Below, piece after piece: positions 46,370 to 61,300 of a DNA stretch of 64,000 nt; the first letter of the stretch is position 1, and every line of letters starts with the position of its first letter. This DNA is from Liolophura sinensis. Its lineage: Eukaryota; Mollusca; Polyplacophora; Chitonida; Chitonidae. The stretch spans positions 28,127,265 through 28,191,264 of the forward strand of contig NC_088303.1 of assembly GCF_032854445.1 (NCBI RefSeq). The letters run 5' to 3'. Position numbers and translations under genes: made by a program. The notes below the pieces were generated by a model. It saw only the letters and a list, made by a program, of their open reading frames with translations. It made no database searches and was not told the DNA's origin.

Positions 46370-49300
46370 AGTCCACGACTGCTTAACAGCACACAGCGCT
46401 AAAAAGGCGGATATGGCGGTCTGCATTTTCCTGGTTTCATCTCATCGTCCTCACAGCCGAGGAACGGTAAAAGTAACATTTGCGGTGTTTTAGTAAAACT
46501 TCAACCAAAAGTGACTGTGTTTGGTTTGTTGCTTCAGGTATCTAAAAAATATTCCCTGCGTGGGAAACAATAATCAATGAATTACTCTTGAGTGGGCAAG
46601 GACACGTAATGACCACTCACCGGCTGAATTATTCAATTTGTTTTCCCAGCAGACGGCTATACCAGGTACCTCATATAAATGAGGTATCTAATTCACCCTC
46701 TAACTCGCTCTTTACGCCAACGTGGACGTCAGGGGAATTTCCATTCGCTCCCGACTGGTTGCTGGAGGAGACGGTGGCCACTGTCTCCAGCGAGTCTCAC
46801 GTCGGTGATCTGTATTCTTAATTTGAGCTCGAGTTAACGCGAATTCCAGAACATTGGGACGTTACACCATGTCCTTCTGAGGCCAATGAATCTGTCACCC
46901 TTGGCGGTCAGGTCGGTGAATAGAACGTAACCTAGGTAGCACTTCAGGAGGTTCATCAGATGCCTAGTGAAGAGAGCTAATTTCCTCCACGAAAGAAATA
47001 TTCCTGTGTATACAGCTGTAATAAATGTATTTTAGCAGAGGGAGAGTGCATTATTTGAGTTGGATGTGATGGCAACCGGCATTTCGAGAAAAGATTCAGT
47101 TTTTCAGTCACACCTTGATAGACTGACATATTGCTGATCAACATTATTTTAGGAATAAAAGGGAAAAAATTTAGACACGCGTTCGCAATAAACAACAGTA
47201 TGTTTCAAACACAAATAATACGCAACGACCGTCAATTTTTGGAAAAAGGCAATATTTAGACAAGATAAGATGCAGTGTGGAGTATTTTATTATTTTTCAT
47301 CATTTTTTGTGACAGCGCTGCAGGAGTCTCGCTCATACGAGGCGAATTGTTCCAGAAGTGTATCGTTTTCCCATTTTCTGGTGACATATCGGACCATTGA
47401 AGAATATGTACCGGTATCTATTTTATTCCCATGACTTGACCGTCACCGGTGGCAAATCCTGACTCTGAAGTCAGGCCAAGTCGCATGCATAACACGCTGC
47501 ACCATGGCCAAATGGCCAACCTGTGCCGGGCGAATAATGACAGAAAACATGTACCTCCAGTGGTCTCGAGCTCCTCGGGAAGGGACTGGAACGCACCGTA
47601 ACAGGTATGTATGTATGCTTAGGGTTTAACACCAGTTATACGACGACAGGAAGTCTTGTGGCAGAGGGAGTCAATGCAGCCAAAGTGCTGTCGCCACTGA
47701 AGTATTATGCCGAAGACGCCAGACATGACGCCCCACCGTCATGTTCCCTTGCTCCAATTTCTCAGTGCACAACGCCAAGCGAGGCATCGGCACTTATCAT
47801 TTGTAAAGTCTTTGGCACGACCCGACCTGGGCTTAATACTGGGGTTTCCCCGACTTCGAGGCGGACGTTCTAACCTGGGATACAATGTCGTATTGTAACC
47901 CAGCTCTAACCATTAGGTCACCGACGCGGTCCCACCCTAAAAGACAGGCCTCGTGTAACACACGTCCAACAGACTGATAACACACGAAATACTTTAGTTT
48001 AATACACTTTTGTTACGAGTGAGAGCTTGAGGTTTAACGTCGTACCTGACTGTCATATGATGAAGATAGAGGCCTTGGGGTGCATGTAATGTCCTTGTTG
48101 CGAGAAAGTTAGAACTTATTATTTTAAGGTCTTAGGCATGACCCAACCCAGGGATGACCCTGGATCTACCACCCCCGAAGCCATCGGGACCGGAGATATA
48201 TATTCCGTACCCCGCTTCCCCCCAACACACACCTCATCCGAAAAGAGGGGTATAGAGTGATTTTTTGTGGGTGCGTGGGGGGCTTATCTTTTGAAAACTA
48301 CCCAGAGGACAATCGTCAAACTCGCAAATTACACTGAGAATGCGAGCTCTCAGGTCAAGGTCGGAAACTAGTCCGATCCGTACATACGCTTTGCATGGTT
48401 CACAAATTGTCTGATTTCCATTGGTCAAGCTGTGGCAAGTTACTGAAAATATTTCCCACGTATGACCTACAGATGTGCAAACCACATTGGGGGATAATCG
48501 TCCGTAGCTTGTCAAACATGAGCGCATAAGGCTTTCATAGACAACATAAGCATGGTCTAACAAATATCTAGCAGATGATAACGACAACAGAGAAATATTT
48601 CAAAAGACAACTTGTATACATTGGGTAACAGTCATAGCACTTTATATATTTGTGAATTCGTACACTTCTGTGACACGTAATATGGGTTACGTGCACGTGA
48701 TGAAATTACACTTCAAATACACGTACATGGCAGACGAGAACGCCTGGGATAGTTTCAGAGGCTAGACTAACTATATATCTATTTTCTTGTTCGCTCTGTC
48801 TTGTTTTCCCAAGAGAATACATCAAGATTAATACGAAACACACTGAACGTAAAAACACGATACATGTATTTTCAGCTAAAACGTTTCTCCTTAGGTCAAA
48901 TAAATTCAGGATAAAGACAGAGGTCACGCGAAACTTCATAATACAAATACGCAGCATGCCATTTAGCTATAAACAACAGTTACAGCTATACTGCTACAGG
49001 GTAAAACTGAAATTCAAATTGAGGTATTTTGTTCGCTTGGCTATATAGCCAAATGTATATTAACGTGGCTAGAAAAGTAATATTACTTTTAAACCAAAAG
49101 GCTTGAAAAACTTGAATCTCACTGCAACTGAAGAACTGTTATATCTTATGCTAGCTACCAAAAAAATTAGCAAAGATCAAAAACTTTTTAACAATTTCAG
49201 GCTTGGAAGACTACATAACACAACAATGCACAACCAAAACTGAAACTATACATTAAAAAGATCCTTTCAGGTGATGAATTTTCCAAACATCTACTACAAA

Positions 49301-51841
49301 GCTTTCTACATATTTTTGTTTTCTTACGTTAGTTTTAGTTTTCATTTATGCAAATTTAAGAAAGAGACATTTGGATACGCAAATGCAATTCATGTCCATT
49401 AAAAGATACCGACATGTACAGCGGTATAATATGTACATCCCAGAAATAACCACTTGCCCAAAGGGTTACATTCTTAAATGGACTGGGTCTCAACAGCAAC
49501 TATCAGTTCCAACATTTGGTCATAAGATAGGGCAGAAGTACAGTACAGTAGTCCTACAAATAGGAACAACACAAAAAGCAAATATACAGAAGACACATCC
49601 ATGTTCGAAAGGGGAGACAAAAAATATACAGTAGATTAGTATCAGTTTTAGCTCACAACTGATGGGGATAATAAATAAATAGCTTAGAGCTTAGATATTT
49701 TATTATTCCTATTACAGTAACCTCTAACTACATGTAAACAAGATGAAGTAGTAAAGATTGATGAGCTGGAAGATGCGCTTTTGGAACTATTGACAGCTGA
49801 TACTCCGACACAATCTTGTGGGATAATTCCAGAAAAAGGAGAACAATAAAAATATTAAAAAAAAAACAAACAAAAAAAAAAACAATACAGGAAAGGGCAC
49901 ACATCCCTGTTGTAAGCCTTCAACGACGTAAAACCATAGTTAAAAAAAAAGACATCAACAAAGATGAGAAGTTAAGGAGCACAACAAATAGACAATGTCA
50001 CTAACTGCAGCTGATTTTATCAAATTATCCAACAACAGATTCCACACAAAGAAATATGTAGTGCCTAATTCAGATGTACACATATTTATTATGAGTTTTC
50101 TTTGACACACGCATGTCTCAGTTGTTATCAGCTCCTTTCATGTTATACACCTATTGACCAATACTTCTTCCTTCTTTCTAAATTCCAGTATTATCTATAA
50201 AACCACGTGAAATTTTCAACAATGCGATGGATTTTCTTTCATATTTACCTTTCTTAATAGTTTCACAACATTTTAACAGTAAATATTTAGAATGTGCCAA
50301 AATGACAGTTGTAGTGATGCTTGGAGTACAGTTAGCACTTGTCAGTACATTTAGTTTGCGTAAATCAAATAAATGACAATTCTTTGGTGTGTAATGAATG
50401 TGTTGTTTAACATTGGAATTCAGTGAACCCGTTCCACGCCCCGCCTCCTTCTCCTCCACCATAACCCATTAGTTTCACAGCACTAATTCACTGTTTCCAA
50501 AGTCAGCTGAAATGGTCAACTTTACACAAGTTATTGAGGTGGTATTTTTTTTATTCGATTTCTCTTGAACTACAAGTGAGGGCATTTTTCCCTCCAGAAA
50601 GTCAAGCACTGGGGTGACTGTTCACAAAACTCTGGTTTATGCTCAGCCATAGTGCTAAAATATGGCGTATGCCTTAACTTCAGTCAGGCTACGCCTTAAC
50701 TTTTGGCAAGGTCTACTATTGCCTACAACAGACCCCAGAGGCATATCTTCTGTTGTGATTCTCAATACCTGGAGCGATGCAACTGAAAATTAGCTTGCTC
50801 ATTCGGCAGAGTTAGTAGGTGACTCTATCAAGACTCGGTGAACTCCATGTATTTCGGGGAAAGTCTCAAACTTGATATACATGTAAGTTTTAGCTAATTT
50901 CCCCCACTTTTATGGTCTGGGACTCTTATTCTTGCTCTCATCTTGAAATCAAATACTGCTGGCTTTTCATGCGAGACCACAACAATATGTGGATTATCAT
51001 TGTGTACATGTAGGTCTCATGGATTACTGCAGACTATCCATATATGGTCTTAATCAAACTAAATTAAAAAATGATTTAATGACGACTCTGAACAAAAAAA
51101 GGAGTAGTACCATGGTAACCAATATGCATGACGATTTCTGAATGATTTGTTCGACTTCAGTGGAAGATCATGTAAATTAAAAAATCACACAGAGACTAAA
51201 AATTTCACAAGAATGGATCCTCTTGAACAATCTCTAGGTATACCATACACTGGTACCCTTGATAACATTGCGTCATACATTCTACATGTACATGTCTGAT
51301 CAAAAACAAAAAAACAACGCTATACACTTGGTTAACTCGGTGGTACAGGAAGTACTACAAATGTAACTTCTGTGATACATGTATATTGGTATTCATACGA
51401 ATTGATGAATACCACATCATACTGATAAAGTGTTCATTTAGCATTTTAAACACCTTTCCTGTGGTACACACTTCCCTGTTTCATATTTCAAAACAAATAT
51501 CCGTCTGCGTAGAAGAAATCCGCGGTACAGCATGCGGTTGCCATGGCAACCATTCAACCCAAAAAGACAGAGGTATCACAGGAAAATGCACAACCTTTGT
51601 GGTGTTGTAAAGAAATGTCCTCCAGTGTGACAAGGTTTTTCTGCTTGCCACGATCGTCAGATGCCCCCCCGTATACTGTACGAGCATGCAAACTCCACAC
51701 AGAGTTTGTGTACATGATGTACAAAAGACTACAAATGTTTTCACAATGTTTCTAGGGAGTCACTGAGCTTCGGTGGTGGTGGTGGCTTGTTTTGATAATG
51801 ATGAACTCAGCAGATTTTAACAGTGACTGTTAGCACACTGT
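46370..51841. other. spacer between convergent genes and presumed agrin 3' UTR
   Basis: No exon with protein-like content was found here. The left half (46.4-48.6 kb) holds SINE C pieces and R2-like sequence. The right half (49-51.8 kb) is AT-rich single-copy DNA and may include the 3' UTR of the agrin gene. Minus-strand AATAAA occurs near 50548, about 1.3 kb after the stop, and again near 50085 and 49695, so the 3' end cannot be fixed. Confidence 0.4.
47680..47935 (-). mobile_element. tRNA-derived SINE family C, reverse copy
   Basis: The minus strand reads 'gggaccgcgtcggtgaccta', 'atggttagagctgggtt', then 'cgatgcctcgcttggcgttg' and 'gcaagggaacatgacggtgg', matching 44437-44672. A further fragment of the head lies at about 48128-48180. 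Confidence 0.75.
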
Positions 51842-54800
51842 TCAGTTGGCGCAGAACGATATCCTTCCAACACCAAAGGTTCTGTCATTGACCAAGTGAA
51901 GACTTTGGTTGTCAATAACAATGTCCTTAATGCATCCTCTGAAACCGTCTCCATACTCTTTGGGAAGCCCTTGAGGTAAATCTGCACGCCCTCCTGCAAA
52001 ATAACAACCAGGGACACATATTATTTATTTATTTAATTTTTGAGGGTACTCAAGAATATTTCACTTATTCGACAGCGGCCAGCGTTATGATAGGGGGAAA
52101 ATGAGCAGAGCCTGGGGGAAATTGCACCCTGCTGTCCTGCTAACACCCTCGGCCACAAAGGCCCCCATGACACATATTAGAAATGACCTAACATTTTGCC
52201 CTAAAAATCTCCTTTTTGAAAGGCCAACAATAAAATGTCATAAAATATTAGTTTATGTTTAAAATAAACATTAACATCCAAATAACTCTTAGAATCAGGA
52301 AAAATCAGCCTTGGTTGAAAATTTTGGTCATTTACATTTTCATGTAGTATTTGAACTTTTTTCTTTTTACTGGTTTAATGCTGTACACTGGTTTAATGTT
52401 GTACACTGGTTTAATGTTGTACACTGGTTTAATGTTGTACACTGAGCTCTAGATTATATCTCTGGTATGATTGTGATTAATTGTATGAATTATGAACCAT
52501 TGTGAAAGAGTTTGGCTGACCATTTTAAATCCTTTCTGAAAATCAATCATTAAATGTCACTTATGGATACAAAATAGTCACACAATGTATTTCCAGTGCC
52601 AGCAAAGTTCCCTATTCTGATGTATATCTGCATATGAAATGGTCTCTGGTACACTATGCTGAATACACATGTGACCAAATCTTACCAATCCATAACACTC
52701 CATCTGTATCCAGTTGTGAGGCGCCCTCTAGTGATATCCCGCTGATGGGGTTTTCATCATCTACTGTTAAAGTACCAACACGTTTTTCTCTGGAAAAGCA
52801 AGGTAATGCAATGTCAGTCTGATGGAAACATGCAGAATTAATACGATTTCATCAGGTAACAGACAAATTTCTCAGCTTTAAGTGTTACAAAGATTGTGCT
52901 GGTTGGACTCTTTTAACCTCTTTTTAACCTCTTCTTACTCTTGGACACTAACATGAATGACATTTGGCTGTTCCTTGGAACAAACTCCCTCATTTGAGAG
53001 GATTAATTAAAATGGCCAGATCTGAACAAAATTACATTAGACTCCCACCCAATACATACTTTGAAAAATTTAACAAGCTGTCCAGTGATTAAATTCAAGA
53101 AAACCGATTTTCTCAAATATAATTTAATCCTGTTATTCGGTTGACAGAGGAAGGAAAATTGCACAATTCTCTAGACTCTAACCTGATGTGTTTAAATCTT
53201 GGACATAGAAAGCCTGACCTAGCTCATTATCCTACTACAGGCACCTTTCCAACACCAAATACACTGTCAACAGTGCAAGCCTGAAATAGCTGCCTGCCAA
53301 GTTTGAAAATACTCCTTGGGAGAAAGTGGTCAGATTATTCTCCTACCATTTGGGTCTTATCATTTTCTCCAACAGGATGTTTTAAAAAAGGTTCAGCACC
53401 TTTTTCCAAGCTTGCAGCCCGTGGTTAGTTTGTCTGATTTGGGTTAATTTAGCTACAAACTGCATCTGGGATCCCAAAGTTTCATTGAGTTTTTTCGCCC
53501 TAAAAAAACACCGAATAAACAACAACTCAAGAAGACTTACCTCTGGATTGTGACTGTGTGCCACTTATTGTTGTTCACTGACACATCAGAGCGAATCACA
53601 AACATGTCATCTTCTGACTGTTTGCCCAGATTATAACTGAACTCCACTTTCCCATTAACAATGGCCAGGGCTAGGTAGTCTCCCCTAAGGGAATCACCTT
53701 GGTTACTAAACAGTAGCAATCCATTCTTCCGTTTTGTTTTGAATTTTAATGAAAATTTGTTATCTTGTTGGCCTCTTAAGCTGAAAGAGAAAGGTACAGA
53801 TATAAAAAATAAATGCATAGAATATTATCCATGACTTTCACTGATGAATTGGTGAAAATTTCACTGATGCAGAATGGTTGGATTGACATTTGTGTGTCAG
53901 TAGACAGAGCCTGAAGGAAACCAGATAGATATCCACAAAGAACTTAATTAAGCATCCCCCTGGTTTTCACTGTACTGATTTGTCGACCTTCGAATAACAT
54001 TCTTCTGCCTTAACACAGTGTAAAATGTGATTAGCTGTGAACCGCTTAGCTGTGATTAGCTGTGTTTTACTGATAACACACATGCATTTCTATTGTCACT
54101 GGTTGTGATGTGAAACAATGCTTTTGCAAGTATGGTTCTGAAGTAAGCAGCGAGGAAGCAGTGGTTCAAATTACTCGATAAAAACGTCATTTGGTATCTC
54201 TCAATGTGTTTTACTTCAATATTGCGTATCCACCGTGGGCTTGGATGACAGCCTGAACCATTCTCCTCACACCACCTGTCAGCCTCCTGATACTCTGAAG
54301 GGGAAGTCGCTGCCCTTCCTCATGTGAGGCAGCTTCCACTTGGGCCTGATCAATGTACAGGTGGATCACATGCTTGAACACGACAACCATCAGGTCCAAT
54401 TGGGTGCTGCCTTGTAAGAGGAATGGCAGCGTATTCACCTTCAGAGTATGAGGACACTGACAGGTGGTATGAGGAGAAGGGTTCAGGCTGTCATCCAGCT
54501 CACGGTTTTTTTTTTGTATGGATCCTCCTGGAAACCAGCATGGAGGAAATCAGACAGCACCAGAAAGAAACTAGACAGAGCATAGAGGAAAACCAGACAG
54601 TTCATGAAGGAAACCAGACAGAGCATTGGTGAAAGCAGACATCACCAGAAAGAAACTAGACAGAGCATGGAGGAAACCAGACATCACCACAAAGAAACTA
54701 GACAGTTCCTGGAGGAAACCAGACAGAGCCAACTAGACTCAGCCTGGAGGAAACCAGGCAGTCACCTACATGTAGACACAGTCTGGAGAAAACTAGACAG

Positions 54801-55315
54801 ATTCTGGTTTAAACAGCTTACATTTCCAAATACCTGACACACCTTCTAAAATCCAAATGTGCTTAATGCTGTTGAAGATACTCATTTCAGATAATGTTAT
54901 TTCACTAATTTAAGCTCACATAATGATAATTTTTAAATTAACCTTGAGAAAAAAGATACAAATAAAATTATAAGACTTCGACATAATTCTTAGTTATGGT
55001 CCTGAGGTTATGTCACAACTCAGGTATGTTTAAACTCTTTGAATTTCAATCATTTAAATTTGACGAAAAACTTGTTAAATATCAGCCTTCTAAAGGTTGT
55101 CTATGATTATCATTGCCAAGTGTGGATGACACTGTAAAAACTGTGCTGAAAAAAACAGCTTAGTCTTGCAGCATTAGAGCTTTCAAAAAAATCTTAGGTT
55201 CCCAAGGCTTTGAAATCCTGAAATTTTCTGTACCTTTCTGTGAGTTTATTTTCATACTGAAGAAATGTGGTACGGTCAAATGAGACTGGTCGGTCTTCAT
55301 TCATGGAGACAGCGG
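51842..55315 (-). CDS. AGRN: agrin exons for LG3 and stop
   Basis: Four exons (55234-55315, 53541-53780, 52686-52789, 51842-51993) encode the last laminin G domain: PVSFDRTTFLQYENKLTES, KRKNGLLLFSNQGDSLRGDY, LALAIVNGKVEFSYNLG, QLDTDGVLWIGG and GDGFRGCIKDIVIDN. It ends RISFCAN. Two Cys near the end can form the usual LG disulfide. Introns hold a SINE, a short tandem repeat, a fold-back element and a minisatellite. Confidence 0.88.
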
Positions 55316-58300
55316 CTGAAATAGACAGAGAAATTATCATACTTGCTCTGTAACCATCTAATCTCAGTTGATTAAAAGCGCTCTTACTAAATGAATCTTG
55401 GGGTGTCTTGCATAGGGTAGTTACTTCAGAGTGGGAAATTCAGTATTAAAGAATATTACTGTATTTTGAAAAGGAAAAACAATTTTAACTTTTAAAAGTA
55501 TATTTTTGAGGTGTAAATTGAATAAATGAGGTTCAAGTCCCAGCAGATTCCCCTCTTGTTTGTTAAAGGATGTCCTTGCACCCTGTTGAAGATTTAAGGT
55601 CAAGGATAGATAACTCTTCCCATGTCTTCTCCTCCTATGAAGAGTTTGGACCAAAGCTGGACAAATAACTCTTCTGATATCCGCTTCGTTAAATACTTCG
55701 GGTCAAAGGCTAGACAATACTATTTCTGACACCCTCTCAATTACTTTGTAACGGCAAGCTTACACAGTGCATAAACATTTTAACAGCGACAGTACATGTA
55801 GGACACTCACATATCTGACACCTCATTCCCACGTACTCTATGGGACATCTACAGGTGTAGGAGCTCAGCTGAGGCACACACACCCCTCCGTTCATACAGG
55901 GGTTCACATTACATGGTGGGCCCTCATACTCTTTCACGTTATGCTTTGTGAGAGCTTCTGAAGGCAAATCGTCTATCAGGCGGCCATTGATGTAAATCTG
56001 CAAGAGAGCAACGTTTCCCCATGTCACAAGGTTAGGTTCAAAGATATACACAAATTCCTTGTAGAAGAAAACATAAACAACGAAACTAAGTCAGTGCCAT
56101 TGGAAGCACCAGGCAAAACTATTGTCACAAATTTTTATTCTGGTCTCTAACAAGCATCAAAAGTTAGATAAACTATGTTGGCCCCTTCAGACCATATTTT
56201 AAATGTTGCGATGTCATGTCCATCACTTTCTTCAAACAAATTTCACTTTCCCACAAAAAATTCTTAATTTTTGTGAAATTCTCTCTGATGTGTGCCCTCA
56301 GGATCATTCTGCTATAATCACGTAACTGTTGTGGCACTTGAGATGATGTGAAGTTCTTTGGCAAACATGGTCACAATAAACCCATCTTGGAAAATAATCA
56401 TAATTTGTGCCTTTTCTGAACACAGTTTGCCCTGTCTTTTTTATTTGAGGCACACACTGACTGTACCTACACCTTAAGGCATGTTAACTATAAACTGTTG
56501 TTTAACTGAATTTATAATATTTCCCTCTTTTGGTGTGTGTTGCGTATAACAAAGTTAGGTGACAAATTGGCCAGTAGACTGTAGTAAAACTGAACCTTCA
56601 TGAAAAGGTTACACAGACACAGAGATAGACAGGAAAGATGATACATCCATCATAATTCCCTCCATCAACCACGCTGGTGAGGGGAAAATAGCCACATGTA
56701 ACATTGGTAACAAAACAGTCCTATGAAGTGTCTTACCCTTTGAATGGCTCCAGTGAACCGGGACACAATCTCTGCCGCATGAGGCAAGTCTAAAATACTG
56801 GGGTAACCTCCAACAAACATGCTCTCACCCAGGTTTAATTCATTCATGGATCCCTACAAAAAATACAAAAAAAAACTTTTTTTTTTTTGATTTCCAATAA
56901 TTATTAATTAGAAGAAATCATAGAAGAGGTCAACGGATGAGTAATTTGATAGATACGAGTACCAGTGAATAATCACAGAATTATCCCTTCTATGATGGTT
57001 GTTAAATTTATGGCTAGAGGAAACCAGAGCGAACAAATAAAACACTGCCCTTCATATTAGAAGCATAAAAATGAATCACAAAACTTACAACAGTTTTATT
57101 ATGTCACCTAATGGTCCTTCAGTACAGACTATTAATATTTATGAGGAATAGATCTGCATCATTACAAATGTTTCTCTACCTTGGCCTTGCCAGTGACAGG
57201 TTTTCCACCATCCACGATCATGTCCCCATTCTTGTTGAGCCTCTGGGCCACCACACTCGTCCACGTGTTCAGTTCAATGGGTTTAGCACTCCTGAGAGAA
57301 AACAAAGGGGATACAAGTTATGTAATATGAAATCACGCGTTTAAACGTGAATTCTTTTCAAAATGATAGAACTGACAGCTAGATGAACACAATTCTATCA
57401 AATTAAATGTGAATCTCCTTATAATACAGGCTTTTATTTCAATCATGTTTCTTTCATAACAGTGATTGTGTTAGAATTCAATTATGTCATGTAATTCGCA
57501 AAAAAGCTACTACATGTACATACATAAACATTTACTTACATTGTATTTACAGGTGTATTTGAAACAAAATGAAGTTTTTTATGAAGGCAAAGACATAATC
57601 TTTCTGGTTTGGATATGTAATTTAAGCACCTGTGTGTATTAATTTAGTTATTTACTTGATTTGGGTTTTATGCTATACTGACAAGTTTATATTAGGGGAA
57701 ACCACTGCCCTTTGTATAGCCACTTGTGCTGGTAGATGTAAATACCATGGCAACACCTTGTCTTCATTGCTGGTTGCCATGGTAACTATGTGCATGTAAA
57801 ACAGGCCCAGGGTTATCACGACTTAGTACAGGAGGTATGGCTATCCAGCTTTATGTATTTATTTATTTAATTGGTGTTTAACGCCGCACTCAAGAATATT
57901 TGACTTATACAACAGCTGCCAGCAATAATGGTGGAAGGAAACCAGGCAAAGCCCTGGGGAAAGCAACGCCCATCCGCAGGTTGCTGGCAGATCTTCCAAC
58001 AGATAAAGTCAGCATGATTATCCAGCTTTACATTTACAATCGTACACATTTGTTGCCTATGCCTTACTTGATTACGGCTGGTCCACTTCCAATGTCAAAT
58101 GTAAACTCTAGTGTCCTGTTGATGAGATTGAGTGAGATGTAGTCTCCACTTCCTCCTGAGTACTGCGTGGCAAACAAAATCACTCCTGAAAATAAGAACA
58201 AGCACATATATAAATGTGTACACGTTTCAGCACACATTACTATAATTATTTATTTATTTATGTGATTGGTGTTTTATGCCTTACTCAAGAATATTTCACT

Positions 58301-61300
58301 TATACGATGGCGGCCAGCGTTATGGTGGGTGAAAACCGGGCAGAGCCCTGGGGAAACCCACAACCATCCGCAGGTTGCTGTCAGACCTTCCCACATACAG
58401 CCTGAGAGGAAGCATATCACTACAAGATACATGTAAATTGTAAATAGCATAGAACATATATACATTCAATGTAAATCACTGATGATATCAAGACGGCTAA
58501 CCTCACATCACACCTTACATCCAAAATTCCCTCACAAGTCACAAAGAACTTACCATCAGGTTTCAGAGCCTTGAACCAGACTTCAATGGAGAGTTGTCTG
58601 CCCACGTAGTCAGTCAGAGGCAGCTCCATGTAGGAATTACCATCAAACTCTGGGACAGATGCGGACTTCATTGTCACTAAAGGGAGATAAATCAGTACAT
58701 ATTTGTGAAGTTTCAAATTTGTAACTAACTACAAAGGAATTAAGGCATCTTGGTATGTATGCACAGGTACATCATTCAATTTTCTCCACAACTGTTCATT
58801 TTATCGATTTCATTCTTGCCAGGTGTAATTCTCAGGAAGCGAAGTGTTGAGTTTCTGATAAACTGCATACTGTATATGTAAATTAGATAATGGTGACATA
58901 TACGAGAATATATAAACATAACCTCACATTTGCTTACCTTTTTCACAAAACCTTCCCTCCCTATCAGCAGGGCAGGTACAGTCAAAGTCACCATCAGGGG
59001 TGGCAAAACACACTCCCCCTCCCTGACATGGGTTGTTGAGACATGGACTGGATGGCTTCTCACACTGATCACCTGCACACAACAACAACAAACATATACA
59101 GACCTGCACATGCATACTGATGGACGAGTTGAGCCTACTAACTGGCCAAGGAAATCAACTCCTGGATGACTGAGACAAGTACAAGAAGGAAAAGCTTTCC
59201 CATAACATCTCACATTCTGTAACGCTAGTGTGACTTTTTTAACTTACCTTGGAACTCTTTTGTGCAGAGACACTTGTGGGAGGCATTGTCCAGCACAATA
59301 CAGGTGCCGCCATTCTGACAAGGGAGACTACTGCATGGGCTGTCACCACAGTCACCTGAAAATATGCATATAGGTTTAAACTTCTTTTTTGCTTTTACAA
59401 ATTATAAATACACTTTAATTATTTGACTTCTGGCATGATAATGGATTAGTATAGCCACAAATATCATTGGTGACATCCCTCTGTGACCTGATGTAAATAG
59501 CTGCATTTTAACGCAATAGGCAGGCTTGTCCCACAACAACAGTGTCATAAGCTGGGAAAGGGATGCATGTCTGCAATCGGAGCCAAGTACCTGTGTAAAG
59601 CTAGGACAAAATCTGCAGACTTCATACACGGAGATCATTTTATGAGGTTTTCAAGATTTTGTTATACCGGTACATGTATTTGTAAGATCCCTACAGAAAA
59701 TTCGGGCTCTGACGTACTTATTTGACCTCCATCCAGTATATCATTTGGCTCTGTGGGGTAGCTCAGTTTGTACTCTCTCATGTTCTCCTTCCTTCCTGCT
59801 CGGATGAACTCGATGCAGCCCACCAGTCCCACGTTGACCCCAATTCTATCAATTATGCTGTAACATGAAGTAAATTCTCAATAGAACAATGCATGAATGT
59901 TTAATTGGGGTACGTTCAACAAAACATTTTCTTTTTTTGGAGAATGTGAATTTGACAATTATCGTCTCTCTTTCTCTCTGAAGTTTTGCTAGACAAATGT
60001 TCAAATAATAAATTAAAAAATTAAAAACCAGACCAGTATAAGACAACATCAATGAAGCTTTGTTTACAATTAAAAGATAATACCAATATTTAATGCATTA
60101 CTTTTTATATATTATGATCTAATGAATCCATGACCATTTTCTACAGTGGCTGCAATTATACACTGTATATACAAGGTCTCACTTTGTGCTTTAACTGACG
60201 CTACCTTCTAAAAATTTTTGTAAATAGTTTTTCATAACTTTTCTTGTAAATGACATTGCCTTATGGCAGTATACCTCATACAACATCGTTTATGAAAAAA
60301 GTTATGAGAAATATGACTTTTGACTCACTCTTTGTCCTGATTGGGCACATTGCCGAGGTACAAATTCTCCTCCAAGTCTAGAGACTTCATATCTCCAGGA
60401 CTACTCTTCTGTACTCCCTTCTCGTCTCCAATCACTAGTAGTCCGTCACGCTGGTAACGCCGTGCCACAACACGGGTAAATTTGTTGAGCTCTATGGGGT
60501 TTCTGCTTCTTAAAGTGACCGGTCCACTACCCAAGTCAAACCTGAACAAGCACAGGACAAAAGTGAGATGCATGTAGTTAGTTTTTGTAATGATTAAGAC
60601 AAATATTTGTGTTTACAGCAAAGTACCTATAAAAAAAAGATAGATTTATTTTTTTTATTTAACTGTTGTTGAAAGGTATACTCAATGTGACATACATGTA
60701 CACCATGTCTATCAGTTTTAAGGGTGGAAGAAAGGAAAAGTGCAAGGGTTAAACCACTGACCACTGGAAAGTTACTGACAAACTTTGATGCAATGATAAG
60801 CACACTCTCTTTGTAGAAGACAAGTGGTCATCAACGAGAGTTGGACTGCGCATTGTTGACTGCTTACTGTCACCAAGGCACCAAAAACAATGAGAGCGAT
60901 GAGATCCAAAGACAGATATCTAGCAACCTGCTAACCATTTGACTGAGGGTAATCAAAACAGTTAAATTAATGAGTCAAGCTGATAGACCTGTGAAAATAA
61001 TCATCATAACTGTTTATATGATCTTTTATCAAGTTTTATTGCTATGATTAAGGCTTGCAAAATAATTAATATCTTGCACATTTGATACCCAGCTGGATAG
61101 TTGACGGACGACATCTAAGAACAATTAATACGACTTAAGTCTAGTTTTTATTGCACTTTGGTCCATGTCAGATATTATTAGCTACAGTTACTCAGTGAAA
61201 TGCCTCAACCAATATGAGGGTTACAAACACCATATATTTCTGTGTCCTGTCACTGAGTAACCATGTAACAAATTTATCCTGCCAAAGACCAATAAATTCA

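Noticed and set aside
58776..59213. 145-codon minus-strand frame overlapping agrin EGF exon
   Set aside because: Wrong frame relative to the EGF exon 58938-59072, which is read in another frame with six correctly spaced Cys.
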